Shown: positions 1-7,782 of the stretch, in pieces | Layout of the letters: every line of letters starts with the position of its first letter | How positions within the stretch are numbered: the stretch's first letter is position 1 | NCBI RefSeq assembly: GCF_009834185.1 | Contig: NZ_CP047173.1 | Location: 1,426,001-1,490,000 of the forward strand | Reading direction: 5' to 3' | DNA: 64,000 nucleotides | Source of the DNA: Rathayibacter sp. VKM Ac-2760 | GTDB lineage: Bacteria > Actinomycetota > Actinomycetes > Actinomycetales > Microbacteriaceae | The notes under the pieces: model-generated | What the model saw: only the letters and a program-made list of their open reading frames with translations | Databases searched by the model: none | Told to the model about the DNA's origin: nothing | Made by a program: the position numbers and the translations under genes

Positions 1-12
1 GACGGCCGGCCG

Positions 13-243
13 GTGACGGAGGAGCAGATCGCAGAGTGGGCGGCGGAGGCGGAGCGCGGCTACGACATCGATGCCCTCAAGGCGAGAGGCCGAGGACGCC
101 CCGGTAGAGGCGCTCTCCCCTCGCAGGTCGTCGCCGTTCGGCTCACCCTGGACGAGCTCGCCGCACTCGACGAGCGCGCCGCCCGGGAGCACAAGACGCG
201 CTCCGAGGTCGTCCGCGAGGCGCTCGCCGCGTCGGCGGCGTGA
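13..243 (+). CDS. Ribbon-helix-helix antitoxin-like protein
   Basis: Probable DNA-binding antitoxin of a two-gene toxin-antitoxin module. The last 38 residues (VAVRLTLDELAALDERAARE and onward) have the CopG/Arc-type pattern: a short strand VAVRLT, a helix, then the TRSEVVREAL helix. The N-terminal half is basic and Gly/Arg rich and probably disordered. The start shown is a GTG at the window edge; the frame is open to base 1, so the true start could lie upstream. Its stop overlaps the next start as GTGA, which implies translational coupling. The fold is clear; the exact antitoxin family is inferred. Confidence 0.75.
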   Translation: MTEEQIAEWAAEAERGYDIDALKARGRGRPGRGALPSQVVAVRLTLDELAALDERAAREHKTRSEVVREALAASAA

Positions 244-479
244 AGGTCCACCCTTCGGCGCTCAAGCACGGGATCTCGGCGGACGACGCCGTCCACGCCG
301 CAGACCTGGCGCTCTGGGTCGAGGAACTCGACGACGACTCTCCGGCGCGTCAGCTCCGCCTGGGCTTCGATACCCGCGGTCGGCTCCTCGAGACGGTCGT
401 CCTGATCTTCGACAGCGGCCACGAACTCGTCATTCACGCGATGAAGGCCCGCCCGGGCATGATCGAGCTCCTGCCCTGA
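240..479 (+). CDS. Small putative toxin partner of the RHH antitoxin
   Basis: A 79-residue protein coupled to the RHH gene by a 4-nt GTGA overlap. It opens with HPSALKHGISADDAVHA, continues with a strand-rich core (RLGFDTRGRLLETVVLIFDS) and ends in VIHAMKARP. I recall the same pattern, an alpha N-terminus with HGI, then LLEVVV and a terminal IHAMK.R motif, in small actinobacterial proteins paired with RHH antitoxins. The size, the partner and the ending suggest a compact RNase-like or BrnT-like toxin, but no catalytic residues can be assigned with confidence. The toxin role is inference from context. Confidence 0.65.
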   Translation: MKVHPSALKHGISADDAVHAADLALWVEELDDDSPARQLRLGFDTRGRLLETVVLIFDSGHELVIHAMKARPGMIELLP

Positions 480-599
480 CGGGCCGCTGACGGGTCGTTC
501 AGGCCGACGCGCGCGTCGGTGCCGGTCAGGGGCGATACGTCTGTGCGGCTCCCCGCTGCGTCCTCCCTCTTCCGAACGTCGGCGACTTCTCGCGCCCCC

Positions 600-2318
600 T
601 CAGAAGTAGCGCGCCAGGTGCTCGCGGAGCGCCTCGTCGCAGACGTGCACGTACGTCCCCCTGATGCCGCGCGTGAGCAGCACCGTGTAGATGTTGCGGA
701 CGTACGCGAGCAGGTCCTCGTCGCTGTAGGTGATGCCGAGCTTCGGGTTGTTCTCGCGCCCCTTCTTGTCGAAGTAGTGCGAGCGGTCGAAGACGACGCG
801 TCCCGAGGCGGTGTCGAAGCGCAGATCGCGGCCGATGATGACGCCCGCGTAGTTGAGGTCGTAGCCCTGCACCGTGTGGATCGAGCCGACCTCGTCGATC
901 GCGCCGGGGGAGTTGATCCAGTCGCGCTGCGTCTGATTCCAGCGGAGCGACTCGTCGCCGATCACGATGTCGAAGGCGCTCCTGTCCGTCTTCGTGACCC
1001 ACTTCCACGCGTAGCCCGCGACCAGTCGTGAGAGGCCGTGCTCCCGGTCGCGCTCGACGATCGAGCGGCGCAGCTCGCCCGGATCGTCGAAGAAGCGCAG
1101 GTCGTACTCGCCGAAGTCCTCGCGCGCCGACGGCGGATCATCGGACAGCGCGGCGCGGACGTAGCCGACGTAGTCCTTCTCCGCGGCGATGCGCATCTGC
1201 GAGCGGAGCGGGTAGACCCGGCCCTCGGCCGACGCCTCCGCGAGGACGGCGCGGGTGACCGTCGCGGGCAGGTCCGCTGGGCGGACGGTCTGCGCGGTGT
1301 CCAGCATCAGGATCGTGTGCCTGCTCCGCGCGCGGATCCAGTCCAGCTGCGTGTACTCGAGCGAGTCCTCGCCGAACAGCCGCTCGTTGATGTCGATGAA
1401 CTTGCGGTTGAGCGGCCCCGAGGGCTGGTTCGCCCGCTGGCTGAGCCGGTGCGCTTCGTCGACGAGGAGCAGATCGAACGGCTCGTCGCTCTCGCCGACC
1501 TGGAAGGGCGTCAGCACCAGGTCCTTCGACAGTCCCGGGGTGAGGCTGAAGACCCGGGAGATCGACCCGCGCAGCGACTGCTGCGGCACGACGAGGCCGA
1601 CCCGCAGCGTCGACAGCAGCTCCGCGTGGCCCGGGGTGAAGAACTCGCTGAAGATCGAGTCGCCGTCCAGCGGCTCCTCCGGGTCGTGCTCGCGGATGTC
1701 CTGCAGCAGCTTCAGCAGGTAGATGGCGACGACGGTCTTCCCGGTCCCCGGATCGCCCTGCACGACGACGGTGCTGGGACCGCCGGACTCGAGGTCGGTG
1801 AACAGCCCTTCGAGGATGTCCTCGACCGCGATCGCCTGATCGTGGTTCAGCGCCTTGAACGGAGACAGCTTGAAGAGATCGCTGTTGACGATCTCGGGGA
1901 GCGTCCGCTGGAAGAGCTTCTCCTCGGTGCGGAGGACCTCGAACACCTCGTCGAACGTCCGGCGGTAGGACGCGCGGTCGAAGTAGTCGGCGTCGGTGAT
2001 GCCGGCGTTGTGATTGAGGACAGCCAGGCGGCCCTCCCCCGAGAGCATCCGCAGGAGGAACGATTCGAGGTCGAGGCAGGCCGACTTGTTGAAGGTGTCG
2101 TCGAGGACGACCCGCACCCGGTCCAGCCGGCTCTTCTCCGGCGAGTCGAGGTGCTGGCGCAGTCGCCCCTCGGCGTTCAGCGACTCGCCGACGTAGACCT
2201 CCGAGGCGCTGTCGAGCACGTAGACGACGGGCCAGTTCCGGTGCCGCGGGTCGGCGGCGCCCCACACGCGCACCCGATCGGAGTCGAACGGGAGTCGCTC
2301 GACGCTAAAGCCGGTCAT
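600..2318 (-). CDS. GIY-YIG / DUF2075 (Schlafen group 3-like) helicase
   Basis: A 572-residue protein. An N-terminal GIY-YIG-like nuclease module (VVYVLD near residue 31, VYVGES near 41) is joined to a DUF2075 superfamily 1 helicase/ATPase. The Walker A motif GDPGTGKT lies at 188-195 and Walker B LLLVDEAH at 283-290; late motifs HTVQGYDLNYAGVI (about 481) and YTVLLTRGIRGTYV (about 544) follow. Its start lies 14 nt inside the MazG-like gene upstream, so the two form an operon. The architecture predicts ATP-driven nucleic-acid remodelling with cleavage, and such proteins occur in defence islands. A defence role here is inferred. Confidence 0.88.
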   Translation of the reverse strand: MTGFSVERLPFDSDRVRVWGAADPRHRNWPVVYVLDSASEVYVGESLNAEGRLRQHLDSPEKSRLDRVRVVLDDTFNKSACLDLESFLLRMLSGEGRLAVLNHNAGITDADYFDRASYRRTFDEVFEVLRTEEKLFQRTLPEIVNSDLFKLSPFKALNHDQAIAVEDILEGLFTDLESGGPSTVVVQGDPGTGKTVVAIYLLKLLQDIREHDPEEPLDGDSIFSEFFTPGHAELLSTLRVGLVVPQQSLRGSISRVFSLTPGLSKDLVLTPFQVGESDEPFDLLLVDEAHRLSQRANQPSGPLNRKFIDINERLFGEDSLEYTQLDWIRARSRHTILMLDTAQTVRPADLPATVTRAVLAEASAEGRVYPLRSQMRIAAEKDYVGYVRAALSDDPPSAREDFGEYDLRFFDDPGELRRSIVERDREHGLSRLVAGYAWKWVTKTDRSAFDIVIGDESLRWNQTQRDWINSPGAIDEVGSIHTVQGYDLNYAGVIIGRDLRFDTASGRVVFDRSHYFDKKGRENNPKLGITYSDEDLLAYVRNIYTVLLTRGIRGTYVHVCDEALREHLARYF

Positions 2319-2622
2319 GCCTGGTGCTTCTCCCGCGAGCCTTCTCCACCGGGTACTTGGCCCTGGTCCTCTCGAGCTTCGCGAGGACGATCTCGCCCGC
2401 GTCCACCCCGAGTCGGTCGGCGAGCAGGAGAGAGTAGGTCAGCACGTCCGCGAGCTCGTCGACGGCCGAGGGGAGGTCGCCCTCGCCCCACTGGAAGCAC
2501 TCGAGCAGCTCGCCCGACTCGATGCTGATGCTCTTCGCGAGGTTCTCCGGCGTGTGGAACTGCGCCCAGTCGCGCTCGCGCACGAAGGCGCGGAGGGCGT
2601 CGAGGACCTCGTCATCGGGCAT
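2305..2622 (-). CDS. MazG-like nucleotide pyrophosphohydrolase
   Basis: A 105-residue single-domain all-alpha NTP pyrophosphohydrolase of the MazG/RS21-C6 type, expected to hydrolyse (d)NTPs to NMP and pyrophosphate. The metal-binding helix pair is visible: SIESGELLECFQW carries the first ExxE-type motif and AVDELADVLTYSLLLADRL the second E..D motif. I chose the ATG at 2622 over the TTG at 2631, because a TAGGTT -10 box lies 7 nt upstream of the ATG and would give a leaderless mRNA. The helicase gene begins inside its 3' end, so the two proteins are probably made together. Confidence 0.88.
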   Translation of the reverse strand: MPDDEVLDALRAFVRERDWAQFHTPENLAKSISIESGELLECFQWGEGDLPSAVDELADVLTYSLLLADRLGVDAGEIVLAKLERTRAKYPVEKARGRSTRHDRL

Positions 2623-2629
2623 GGCTGCC

Positions 2630-2635
2630 AACCTA
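2630..2635 (-). promoter_or_regulatory. -10 box of the mazG-like/helicase operon
   Basis: Reads TAGGTT on the minus strand, 7 nt before the ATG at 2622. This predicts a leaderless transcript. Confidence 0.6.
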
Positions 2636-2790
2636 CAGCGGCGGTGCGGCGGTCACCCTGCCCCCGCTCGCTTCGACGCCCGAGATCCGCCGAGCGTGCG
2701 ATCGCGGCGAGGCCCCCCCTTCGCGTCCACTGCCTCGCCACCCGCCACCGACCGGACCCGAGCGGGGCTTCGCCGCGCCGCCAGGCCCTG

Positions 2791-3270
2791 TCACATGTCC
2801 GGCCGGCCGAGTTCCTTCCGCAACTGCAGAGCCGTCGGCTCGTAGCCGAGCGACTCGTACAGCCCGCGGGCCGCGGTGTTGAAGCCGAAGACGTTCAGCG
2901 CGAGCGCCCGGTAGCCGCGCGAGCGGGCGTGCTCCTCCGCCAGCAGCATCGCCGCGCGGCCGAACCCGCGGCCCCGCTCGGCCGGGTCGACCTCGACGTC
3001 CCAGACGTAGGCGACGCCCTCGAGGTCCTGCGGGTGCGGGCCGACCCAGAGCACCCCGACCGGGCGTCCGTCGTCGAGGATCCGCAGCAGGTCGTGGCCC
3101 GGCGCGAGGTCGCCGCCCGGGAAGAGCCGCTCGTCGTTCGCGTCCGCGTTCCGCACCGCGGCGGCCTCGTCGTCGCCCGCTCGGATCCGATCAGCGACGT
3201 ACGTCCTGCGTTGGACGGACCTCCACGCCGTCAGTTCGTCGGGTGGGAGCGGCGCGAGGGAGACGGACAT
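2791..3270 (-). CDS. GNAT family N-acetyltransferase
   Basis: A 159-residue acetyl-CoA-dependent acetyltransferase. The acetyl-CoA-binding motif is clear in VEVDPAERGRGFGRAAMLLA (the R/Q-x-x-G-x-G/A loop), followed by the later GNAT strand LNVFGFNTAARGLYESLGYE, which is typical of RimI-like members. The start is placed at the ATG (MSVSLAPL); an upstream in-frame GTG would add five residues. The substrate cannot be predicted. A family A palindromic repeat lies just upstream. Confidence 0.85.
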   Translation of the reverse strand: MSVSLAPLPPDELTAWRSVQRRTYVADRIRAGDDEAAAVRNADANDERLFPGGDLAPGHDLLRILDDGRPVGVLWVGPHPQDLEGVAYVWDVEVDPAERGRGFGRAAMLLAEEHARSRGYRALALNVFGFNTAARGLYESLGYEPTALQLRKELGRPDM

Positions 3271-3292
3271 GCCCCACGGTCCCACACCGCCG

Positions 3293-3362
3293 GCACGACG
3301 TCAGCTGAGGCACCGGCTCAACGCCGATGGTGGATGACGAGCGGTCTCAGCTGACGTCGTGC
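3293..3362. repeat. Palindromic element, family A, copy 1
   Basis: Perfect 17-bp arms, GCACGACGTCAGCTGAG at 3293-3309 and its complement at 3346-3362, flank a 36-nt centre. The inner flanks also pair (ACCG-GCTC with GAGCGGT), so the stem is longer than the perfect arms. It lies between the 3' end of the APC permease gene and the start of the GNAT gene. It shares its core TCTCAGCTGA and the central ATNGTGGA with the element at 11751-11818. Confidence 0.75.
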
Positions 3363-3385
3363 GCCGCCGAGGCGCCGGAGTCCGC

Positions 3386-4762
3386 TCAGGAGCGGTCCGC
3401 GTCCGAGCTCTCGGCCGCCGCGGTCTGCTCCGCGTGCTTCTTCTTGCCGAGGCGGGTCGCCAGGAAGAGCAGCGTGCCGACCACGACGTAGCCGGCGGTG
3501 CCCAGCCAGACCACGCCGGTCTGCTGGGTCAGCAGCACGGCGCTCGTGATGATCGCCAGCACCGGCACGACGCGCGGCACCGAGAAGTGCGGGTGGTCGA
3601 CGCGGTCCTTCTTCAGCACCAGCACCGAGACGTTCGCCGAGATGAAGACCAGGAGCAGCAGCAGCACGGTCGTCTCGGCGAGGGTTCCGACGTCGCCGAC
3701 CAGGCTCAGCGCGGCGGTCGCGCCGCCGACCACGACGATCGACACCCACGGCGTGCGGCGGTTCGGCAGCACCCGGCCGAATGCGCTCGGCATCAGCCCC
3801 GACTTCGCCAGCCCGAAGCCGACCCGGCTCGCCATCACCATGAACAGCAGCGCGCCGTTCGCGATCGCGATCAGCGCGATCAGGCCGAACAGCCACGGCG
3901 GCACCGCCACTCCGCTCGCCGCGACCACGTCGAGCAGCGGGCCCGTCGACTCCGCGAGCTCCTCGTTCGGCAGCACGATCACCGCGCCGAGGGCGATCAG
4001 CAGGTAGACGACGGCGGCGGTGATCAGTGCGCCGAAGAGCGCCCGCGGGTAGACCTTCGACGGGTTCCGCACCTCCTCCGCCATGTTGGCCGCCGCCTCG
4101 AAGCCGAGGAAGGAGAAGAAGGCGACGATGGACGCGGCGAACGCGCCCTGCAGCGGAGCGACGTCGGGCGCGAACTCGAAGATCCGGCCCGGGTCGCCGT
4201 TGCCGCCACCGAAGAAGATCGCTGCGCAGACGATCACGATCACCAGTCCGCTCACCTCGATCACCGACGCGACCAGGTTCGCGGTGAGCGACTCCTTCAC
4301 TCCGCGCAGGTTGATCAGCGTGAGGACCGCGATGAAGACGACGGCCGTCGGTGCGGCCGGCACGTCGAGCAGCGCGCCGAGGTAGTCGCCGGCGAAGGCG
4401 TTGGCGAGCGAGGCCGCGGTCGTGATCCCGGACGCCATCATCAGGAAGCCGACGAGGAACGACAGGTACGGCTTGCCGAACGCCCGGTCGGCGTAGCGGG
4501 CGGCGCCGCCGGCGTGCGGGTACTTGGTGATCAGCTCGGCGTAGGTGCCGGCCGTCAGCAGGGCGATGACGAGCGCGATGAGCAGCGGCAGCCAGATCAC
4601 GCCGCCGACGTCGGTGGCCATCGTCCCGACCAGCGTGTAGATGCCGGCGCCAAGCGTGTCGCCGACGATGAAGGCGAAGAGGAGCGGGCCGGTGATGACC
4701 TTCTTCAGCGATCCTCCGCCCTTCGCGGGGGCGGCGGACTCGGCGTTCGTGGTGTCGGTCAT
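3386..4762 (-). CDS. APC family amino acid permease
   Basis: A 458-residue integral membrane amino acid/polyamine/cation transporter. The N-terminal part has the APC signature in helix 1 (FIVGDTLGAGIYTLVG) and PHAGGAARYADRAFG after helix 2, and about twelve hydrophobic segments follow. LINLRGVKES and GFEAAANMAEEVRNPSK are typical of cationic or branched-chain amino acid permeases of this superfamily. The ATG at 4762 starts a short polar N-terminus (MTDTTNAESAAPAKGGG). The C-terminus is hydrophilic and acidic. It appears monocistronic; the substrate is unknown. Confidence 0.9.
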   Translation of the reverse strand: MTDTTNAESAAPAKGGGSLKKVITGPLLFAFIVGDTLGAGIYTLVGTMATDVGGVIWLPLLIALVIALLTAGTYAELITKYPHAGGAARYADRAFGKPYLSFLVGFLMMASGITTAASLANAFAGDYLGALLDVPAAPTAVVFIAVLTLINLRGVKESLTANLVASVIEVSGLVIVIVCAAIFFGGGNGDPGRIFEFAPDVAPLQGAFAASIVAFFSFLGFEAAANMAEEVRNPSKVYPRALFGALITAAVVYLLIALGAVIVLPNEELAESTGPLLDVVAASGVAVPPWLFGLIALIAIANGALLFMVMASRVGFGLAKSGLMPSAFGRVLPNRRTPWVSIVVVGGATAALSLVGDVGTLAETTVLLLLLVFISANVSVLVLKKDRVDHPHFSVPRVVPVLAIITSAVLLTQQTGVVWLGTAGYVVVGTLLFLATRLGKKKHAEQTAAAESSDADRS

Positions 4763-4966
4763 CCGGCGATTCCAACGAGAACCGGCCCGGGGCGCAACCC
4801 CCGCCGCGAGATCGCTTCGGAATTTCTCACGATCGAAACACGCGAGGCGAGCGGCCGGGCCCAGGGCCGGGCGGAGGAGGCGGAGCGCCACCGACCCGCC
4901 CGTCCGCCCCGCCCCCGCCCCGGTGCGCCACCATGGGCGCACGCCCCGCGACGGATCGAGGACCCC

Positions 4967-6289
4967 GTGCACGACATCACCCCGCGCCCCGGCCTGCCCG
5001 AGCGCCTCGCGCGGCTGATCCGCCTGCGCACGGTGTCCGCCGAACTCGAGACCGTCGACGAGCCGCTCGCGCTGCTGCGCGAGCTCTACCCGCTGACGCA
5101 CGAGCGCCTCGAGCTCGAGCGCATCACCGACCGCGGACTCCTCTACCGCTGGCCGGGCCGCGACTCCGGGGCGGATCCGCTGGTCCTGATGGCGCACCTC
5201 GACGTGGTGCCGGTCGAGGACCCCGCCGCCTGGACGCACCCGCCGTTCGGCGGCGAGATCGTCGGCGGCGCGGTCTGGGGCCGCGGCGCGCTCGACGACA
5301 AGGGACCGCTCGTCGTCGTGCTCGAGGCCGTGGAGAACCTGCTGGCCGCCGGCGTCGTCCCCGCCCGCGACGTCCTGCTCGCCTTCGGCGGCGACGAGGA
5401 GGTGCGCGGATCCGCAGCGTGCGCCGTCGCCGCCACCCTGCGCGAGCGCGGGGTCGTGCCGTGGCTGGTGCTCGACGAGGGCAGCGCCGTCGTCGAGGCG
5501 CCGCTGCCCGGCGTCGTCGGCCCGGTCGCGATGATCGGCGTCGGCGAGAAGGGCCTGCTCACGCTGCGCCTGACCGCGCGCTCGGCCGGCGGCCACGCCT
5601 CCGCTCCGCCGCGCCTCACCGCCGTCGGCCGCCTGGCGCGCGGTCACCCGGCTCACCCCGTCGACCTTCCCCGCCTGGGTCCCGAGGCGCTCGCCCGCGC
5701 GCTGACGCTCCTCGCCGAGCGCGCGCCCGGGCGTCGCGGCACTCTCTACCGGCTGCTCGGGTCGCGCCCGCAGGTCGCCGCGCCCCTGCTCGCCGCGCTC
5801 GGCGGCGAGACCGCCGCGCTGGTGCGCACCACGATCGCCCCGACGATGCTGCGCGCCGGCACCGCCGACAACGTGCTCGCGGCGGAGGCGTCGGTCGTGC
5901 TGAACCTGCGCCTCGCGCCCGGCGAGACGGTGTCGAGCGCCACCGAGCGCGTCCGCCGCCGCGTCCGCGACCGCGAGCTGACCGTCGAGGTCGTCGCGGG
6001 GGAGGACCCGTCGCCGCAGTCGCCGAGCGACGGCGCTCCGTTCGCCGCCGTGCGGGCGGCGCTCGCCGTGTCGCACCCGGACGCCGCGGTCGTGCCCTAC
6101 GTGATCAACGCGGCCACCGACTCCCGGCACCTGCACCGCTTCGCGCCCGCCGTCTACCGCTTCGCGCCGCTGCTGATGTCGAAGGAGCAGCGCGCCGGCA
6201 TCCACGGGGTCGACGAGCGCGTCGACGTCGCGGCGCTCGAGCGCGGCGAGGTCTTCCACCGCGCCCTGATCACGGGGCTCGGAGCCTGA
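4967..6289 (+). CDS. M20 family metallopeptidase (possible compensated frameshift inside)
   Basis: A zinc-dependent M20/ArgE/DapE/CPG2-type peptidase or deacylase of 440 residues. Metal ligands and catalytic residues are visible: HLDVVP (His 77), GALDDKGP (Asp 110), GGDEEVRGSA (general base and metal Glu near 144), VLDEG, and a late RAGIHGVDERV His. The dimerisation domain begins at GGHASAPPRLTA. The segment at 5638-5693 reads GHPAHPVDLPRLG in frame, whereas the +1 frame gives VTRLTPSTFPAWVP. The latter matches what the family usually has, so a 2-nt loss followed by a 1-nt loss is likely. The start is a GTG. Confidence 0.88.
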   Translation: MHDITPRPGLPERLARLIRLRTVSAELETVDEPLALLRELYPLTHERLELERITDRGLLYRWPGRDSGADPLVLMAHLDVVPVEDPAAWTHPPFGGEIVGGAVWGRGALDDKGPLVVVLEAVENLLAAGVVPARDVLLAFGGDEEVRGSAACAVAATLRERGVVPWLVLDEGSAVVEAPLPGVVGPVAMIGVGEKGLLTLRLTARSAGGHASAPPRLTAVGRLARGHPAHPVDLPRLGPEALARALTLLAERAPGRRGTLYRLLGSRPQVAAPLLAALGGETAALVRTTIAPTMLRAGTADNVLAAEASVVLNLRLAPGETVSSATERVRRRVRDRELTVEVVAGEDPSPQSPSDGAPFAAVRAALAVSHPDAAVVPYVINAATDSRHLHRFAPAVYRFAPLLMSKEQRAGIHGVDERVDVAALERGEVFHRALITGLGA

Positions 6290-6318
6290 CCCGCCGAAGG
6301 CCCCGCAGGCGCCGGGTG

Positions 6319-6324
6319 TAGGTT
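6319..6324 (+). promoter_or_regulatory. -10 box of the FAD-linked oxidase gene
   Basis: TAGGTT, 8 nt before the GTG at 6333. This suggests a leaderless mRNA and supports the GTG over the ATG at 6348. Confidence 0.55.
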
Positions 6325-6332
6325 CGTCCGTC

Positions 6333-7769
6333 GTGGAGACGGTGCCGATGCAGACCCAGGATCGCGTGCGGACCCAGGACGGCCCGCACGTCCGGGACCG
6401 CGTGCTCGCCGACCTGCGCGCGCTGCTCGGCGACCGCGTGCTCACCGACCACGACGTCCTCGAGGCGTACCGCCACGACGACGCCGAGTGGGCGCCCTCC
6501 GGGCTGCCGCTCGCGGTCGTCGTCGCCGAGAGCGCGGAGGACGTGGCGCACGCCGTCCGCGTCGCCGCCCGCGAGGGCCTCAGCGTCGTCCCGCGCGGTG
6601 CCGGCACCGGCCTGTCCGGCGGCGCCAACGCCCTCACCGGCTGCCTCGTCGTCTCGCTCGAGCGGATGACCGCCGTCCTCGAGATCGACGCCGACGAGCG
6701 CTTCGTCGTCGCCCAGCCCGGCGTGATCAACGACGCACTGCGGGCGGCCGTCGCCGAGGTCGGGCTCTGGTACCCGCCGGACCCGGCCAGCTCCGCCATC
6801 TCGACGATCGGCGGCAACGCCGCGACCAACGCCGGCGGCATCTGCTGCGTCAAGTACGGCGTCACCCGCGATTACGTGCTCGGGATGAAGGTCGTCCTCG
6901 CCGACGGCTCGCTGGTGAACCTCGGCCGCCGCACCGCGAAGGGCGTCGTCGGCTACGACCTCACCGGCCTGATGGTCGGCTCCGAGGGCACCCTCGGCAT
7001 CATCGTCGAGCTCACCCTCCGCCTGCTCCCGCTCGCCGGCCGCGAGCAGCGCGCCGTCGTCGGCTCCTTCGCCTCGCTCGAGGCCGCCGGAGTCGCGGTC
7101 GCCGCGATCTCGGCCGCCGGCATCATCCCGTCCGCGCTCGAGATCATCGACAGCACCTGCCTGCGCGCCGTCGACGACTGGCAGCACCTCGGCCTGCCGC
7201 ACGGCGTCGACACGCTGCTGCTGGCGAAGGTCGACGAGCCGGGCGAGGCGGGCCGCGCCGCCGCGGACCGTGTCGAGGCGCTGATGGCCGGCGCCCGCGC
7301 CCTCTCCGTCGAGCAGGCCACCGACCAGGACGAGGTCGACCGGCTCTTCCTCGCCCGCCGCCTCGCCTACCCGGCGCTCGAGCGCCTCGGCCCGGTGCTG
7401 ACCGAGGACGTCTGCGTGCCGCGCGGCGCGGTCCCAGAGATGCTCGCCCGCATCCGCTCCGCCGCAGAGGACCACGACGTGGTGATCGCGACCATCGCGC
7501 ACGCCGGCGACGGCAACCTGCACCCGTTGATCATCGCGCCCGAGGGCGACGACGCCGCGAAGGACCGCGCGAAGAGCGCCTTCGACCGCATCGTCGCCGA
7601 CTGCCTGGCGCTCGGCGGCACCGTCACCGGCGAGCACGGCGTGGGCCTGCTCAAGCTGCCTGGCGCGGCCGACGAGCTCGGGCCGCGCGTGCTCGCAATG
7701 CACCGCTCGATCAAGGACGCGCTCGACCCGCTCGGCGTGCTCAACCCGGGCAAGGCGTTCCCTGGCTGA
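6333..7769 (+). CDS. FAD-linked oxidase, glycolate/D-lactate dehydrogenase type (GlcD-like)
   Basis: A 478-residue flavoprotein of the vanillyl-alcohol-oxidase/PCMH fold that oxidises 2-hydroxy acids. The FAD-binding domain contains VVPRGAGTGLSGGANAL and PDPASSAISTIGGNAATNAGG; the C-terminal FAD-oxidase domain has HAGDGNLHPLI and GTVTGEHGVGLLK, both characteristic of GlcD/LldD2-like enzymes. It stands alone, without the GlcE or GlcF subunits, so it probably works as a single-subunit D-2-hydroxyacid dehydrogenase. The substrate (glycolate, D-lactate or another) cannot be decided from sequence. Confidence 0.9.
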   Translation: METVPMQTQDRVRTQDGPHVRDRVLADLRALLGDRVLTDHDVLEAYRHDDAEWAPSGLPLAVVVAESAEDVAHAVRVAAREGLSVVPRGAGTGLSGGANALTGCLVVSLERMTAVLEIDADERFVVAQPGVINDALRAAVAEVGLWYPPDPASSAISTIGGNAATNAGGICCVKYGVTRDYVLGMKVVLADGSLVNLGRRTAKGVVGYDLTGLMVGSEGTLGIIVELTLRLLPLAGREQRAVVGSFASLEAAGVAVAAISAAGIIPSALEIIDSTCLRAVDDWQHLGLPHGVDTLLLAKVDEPGEAGRAAADRVEALMAGARALSVEQATDQDEVDRLFLARRLAYPALERLGPVLTEDVCVPRGAVPEMLARIRSAAEDHDVVIATIAHAGDGNLHPLIIAPEGDDAAKDRAKSAFDRIVADCLALGGTVTGEHGVGLLKLPGAADELGPRVLAMHRSIKDALDPLGVLNPGKAFPG

Positions 7770-7782
7770 CGCGCCGCCCGCC

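Noticed and set aside
1038..2528. Long plus-strand ORF of 496 codons over the helicase gene
   Set aside because: It is antisense to the GIY-YIG/DUF2075 gene, has Asp/Arg/Leu-rich shadow composition and no domain.
4933..6321. 462-codon ORF beginning at an ATG in the M20 region
   Set aside because: Arg/Ala/Pro-only shadow frame of the M20 gene, which carries all metal ligands.
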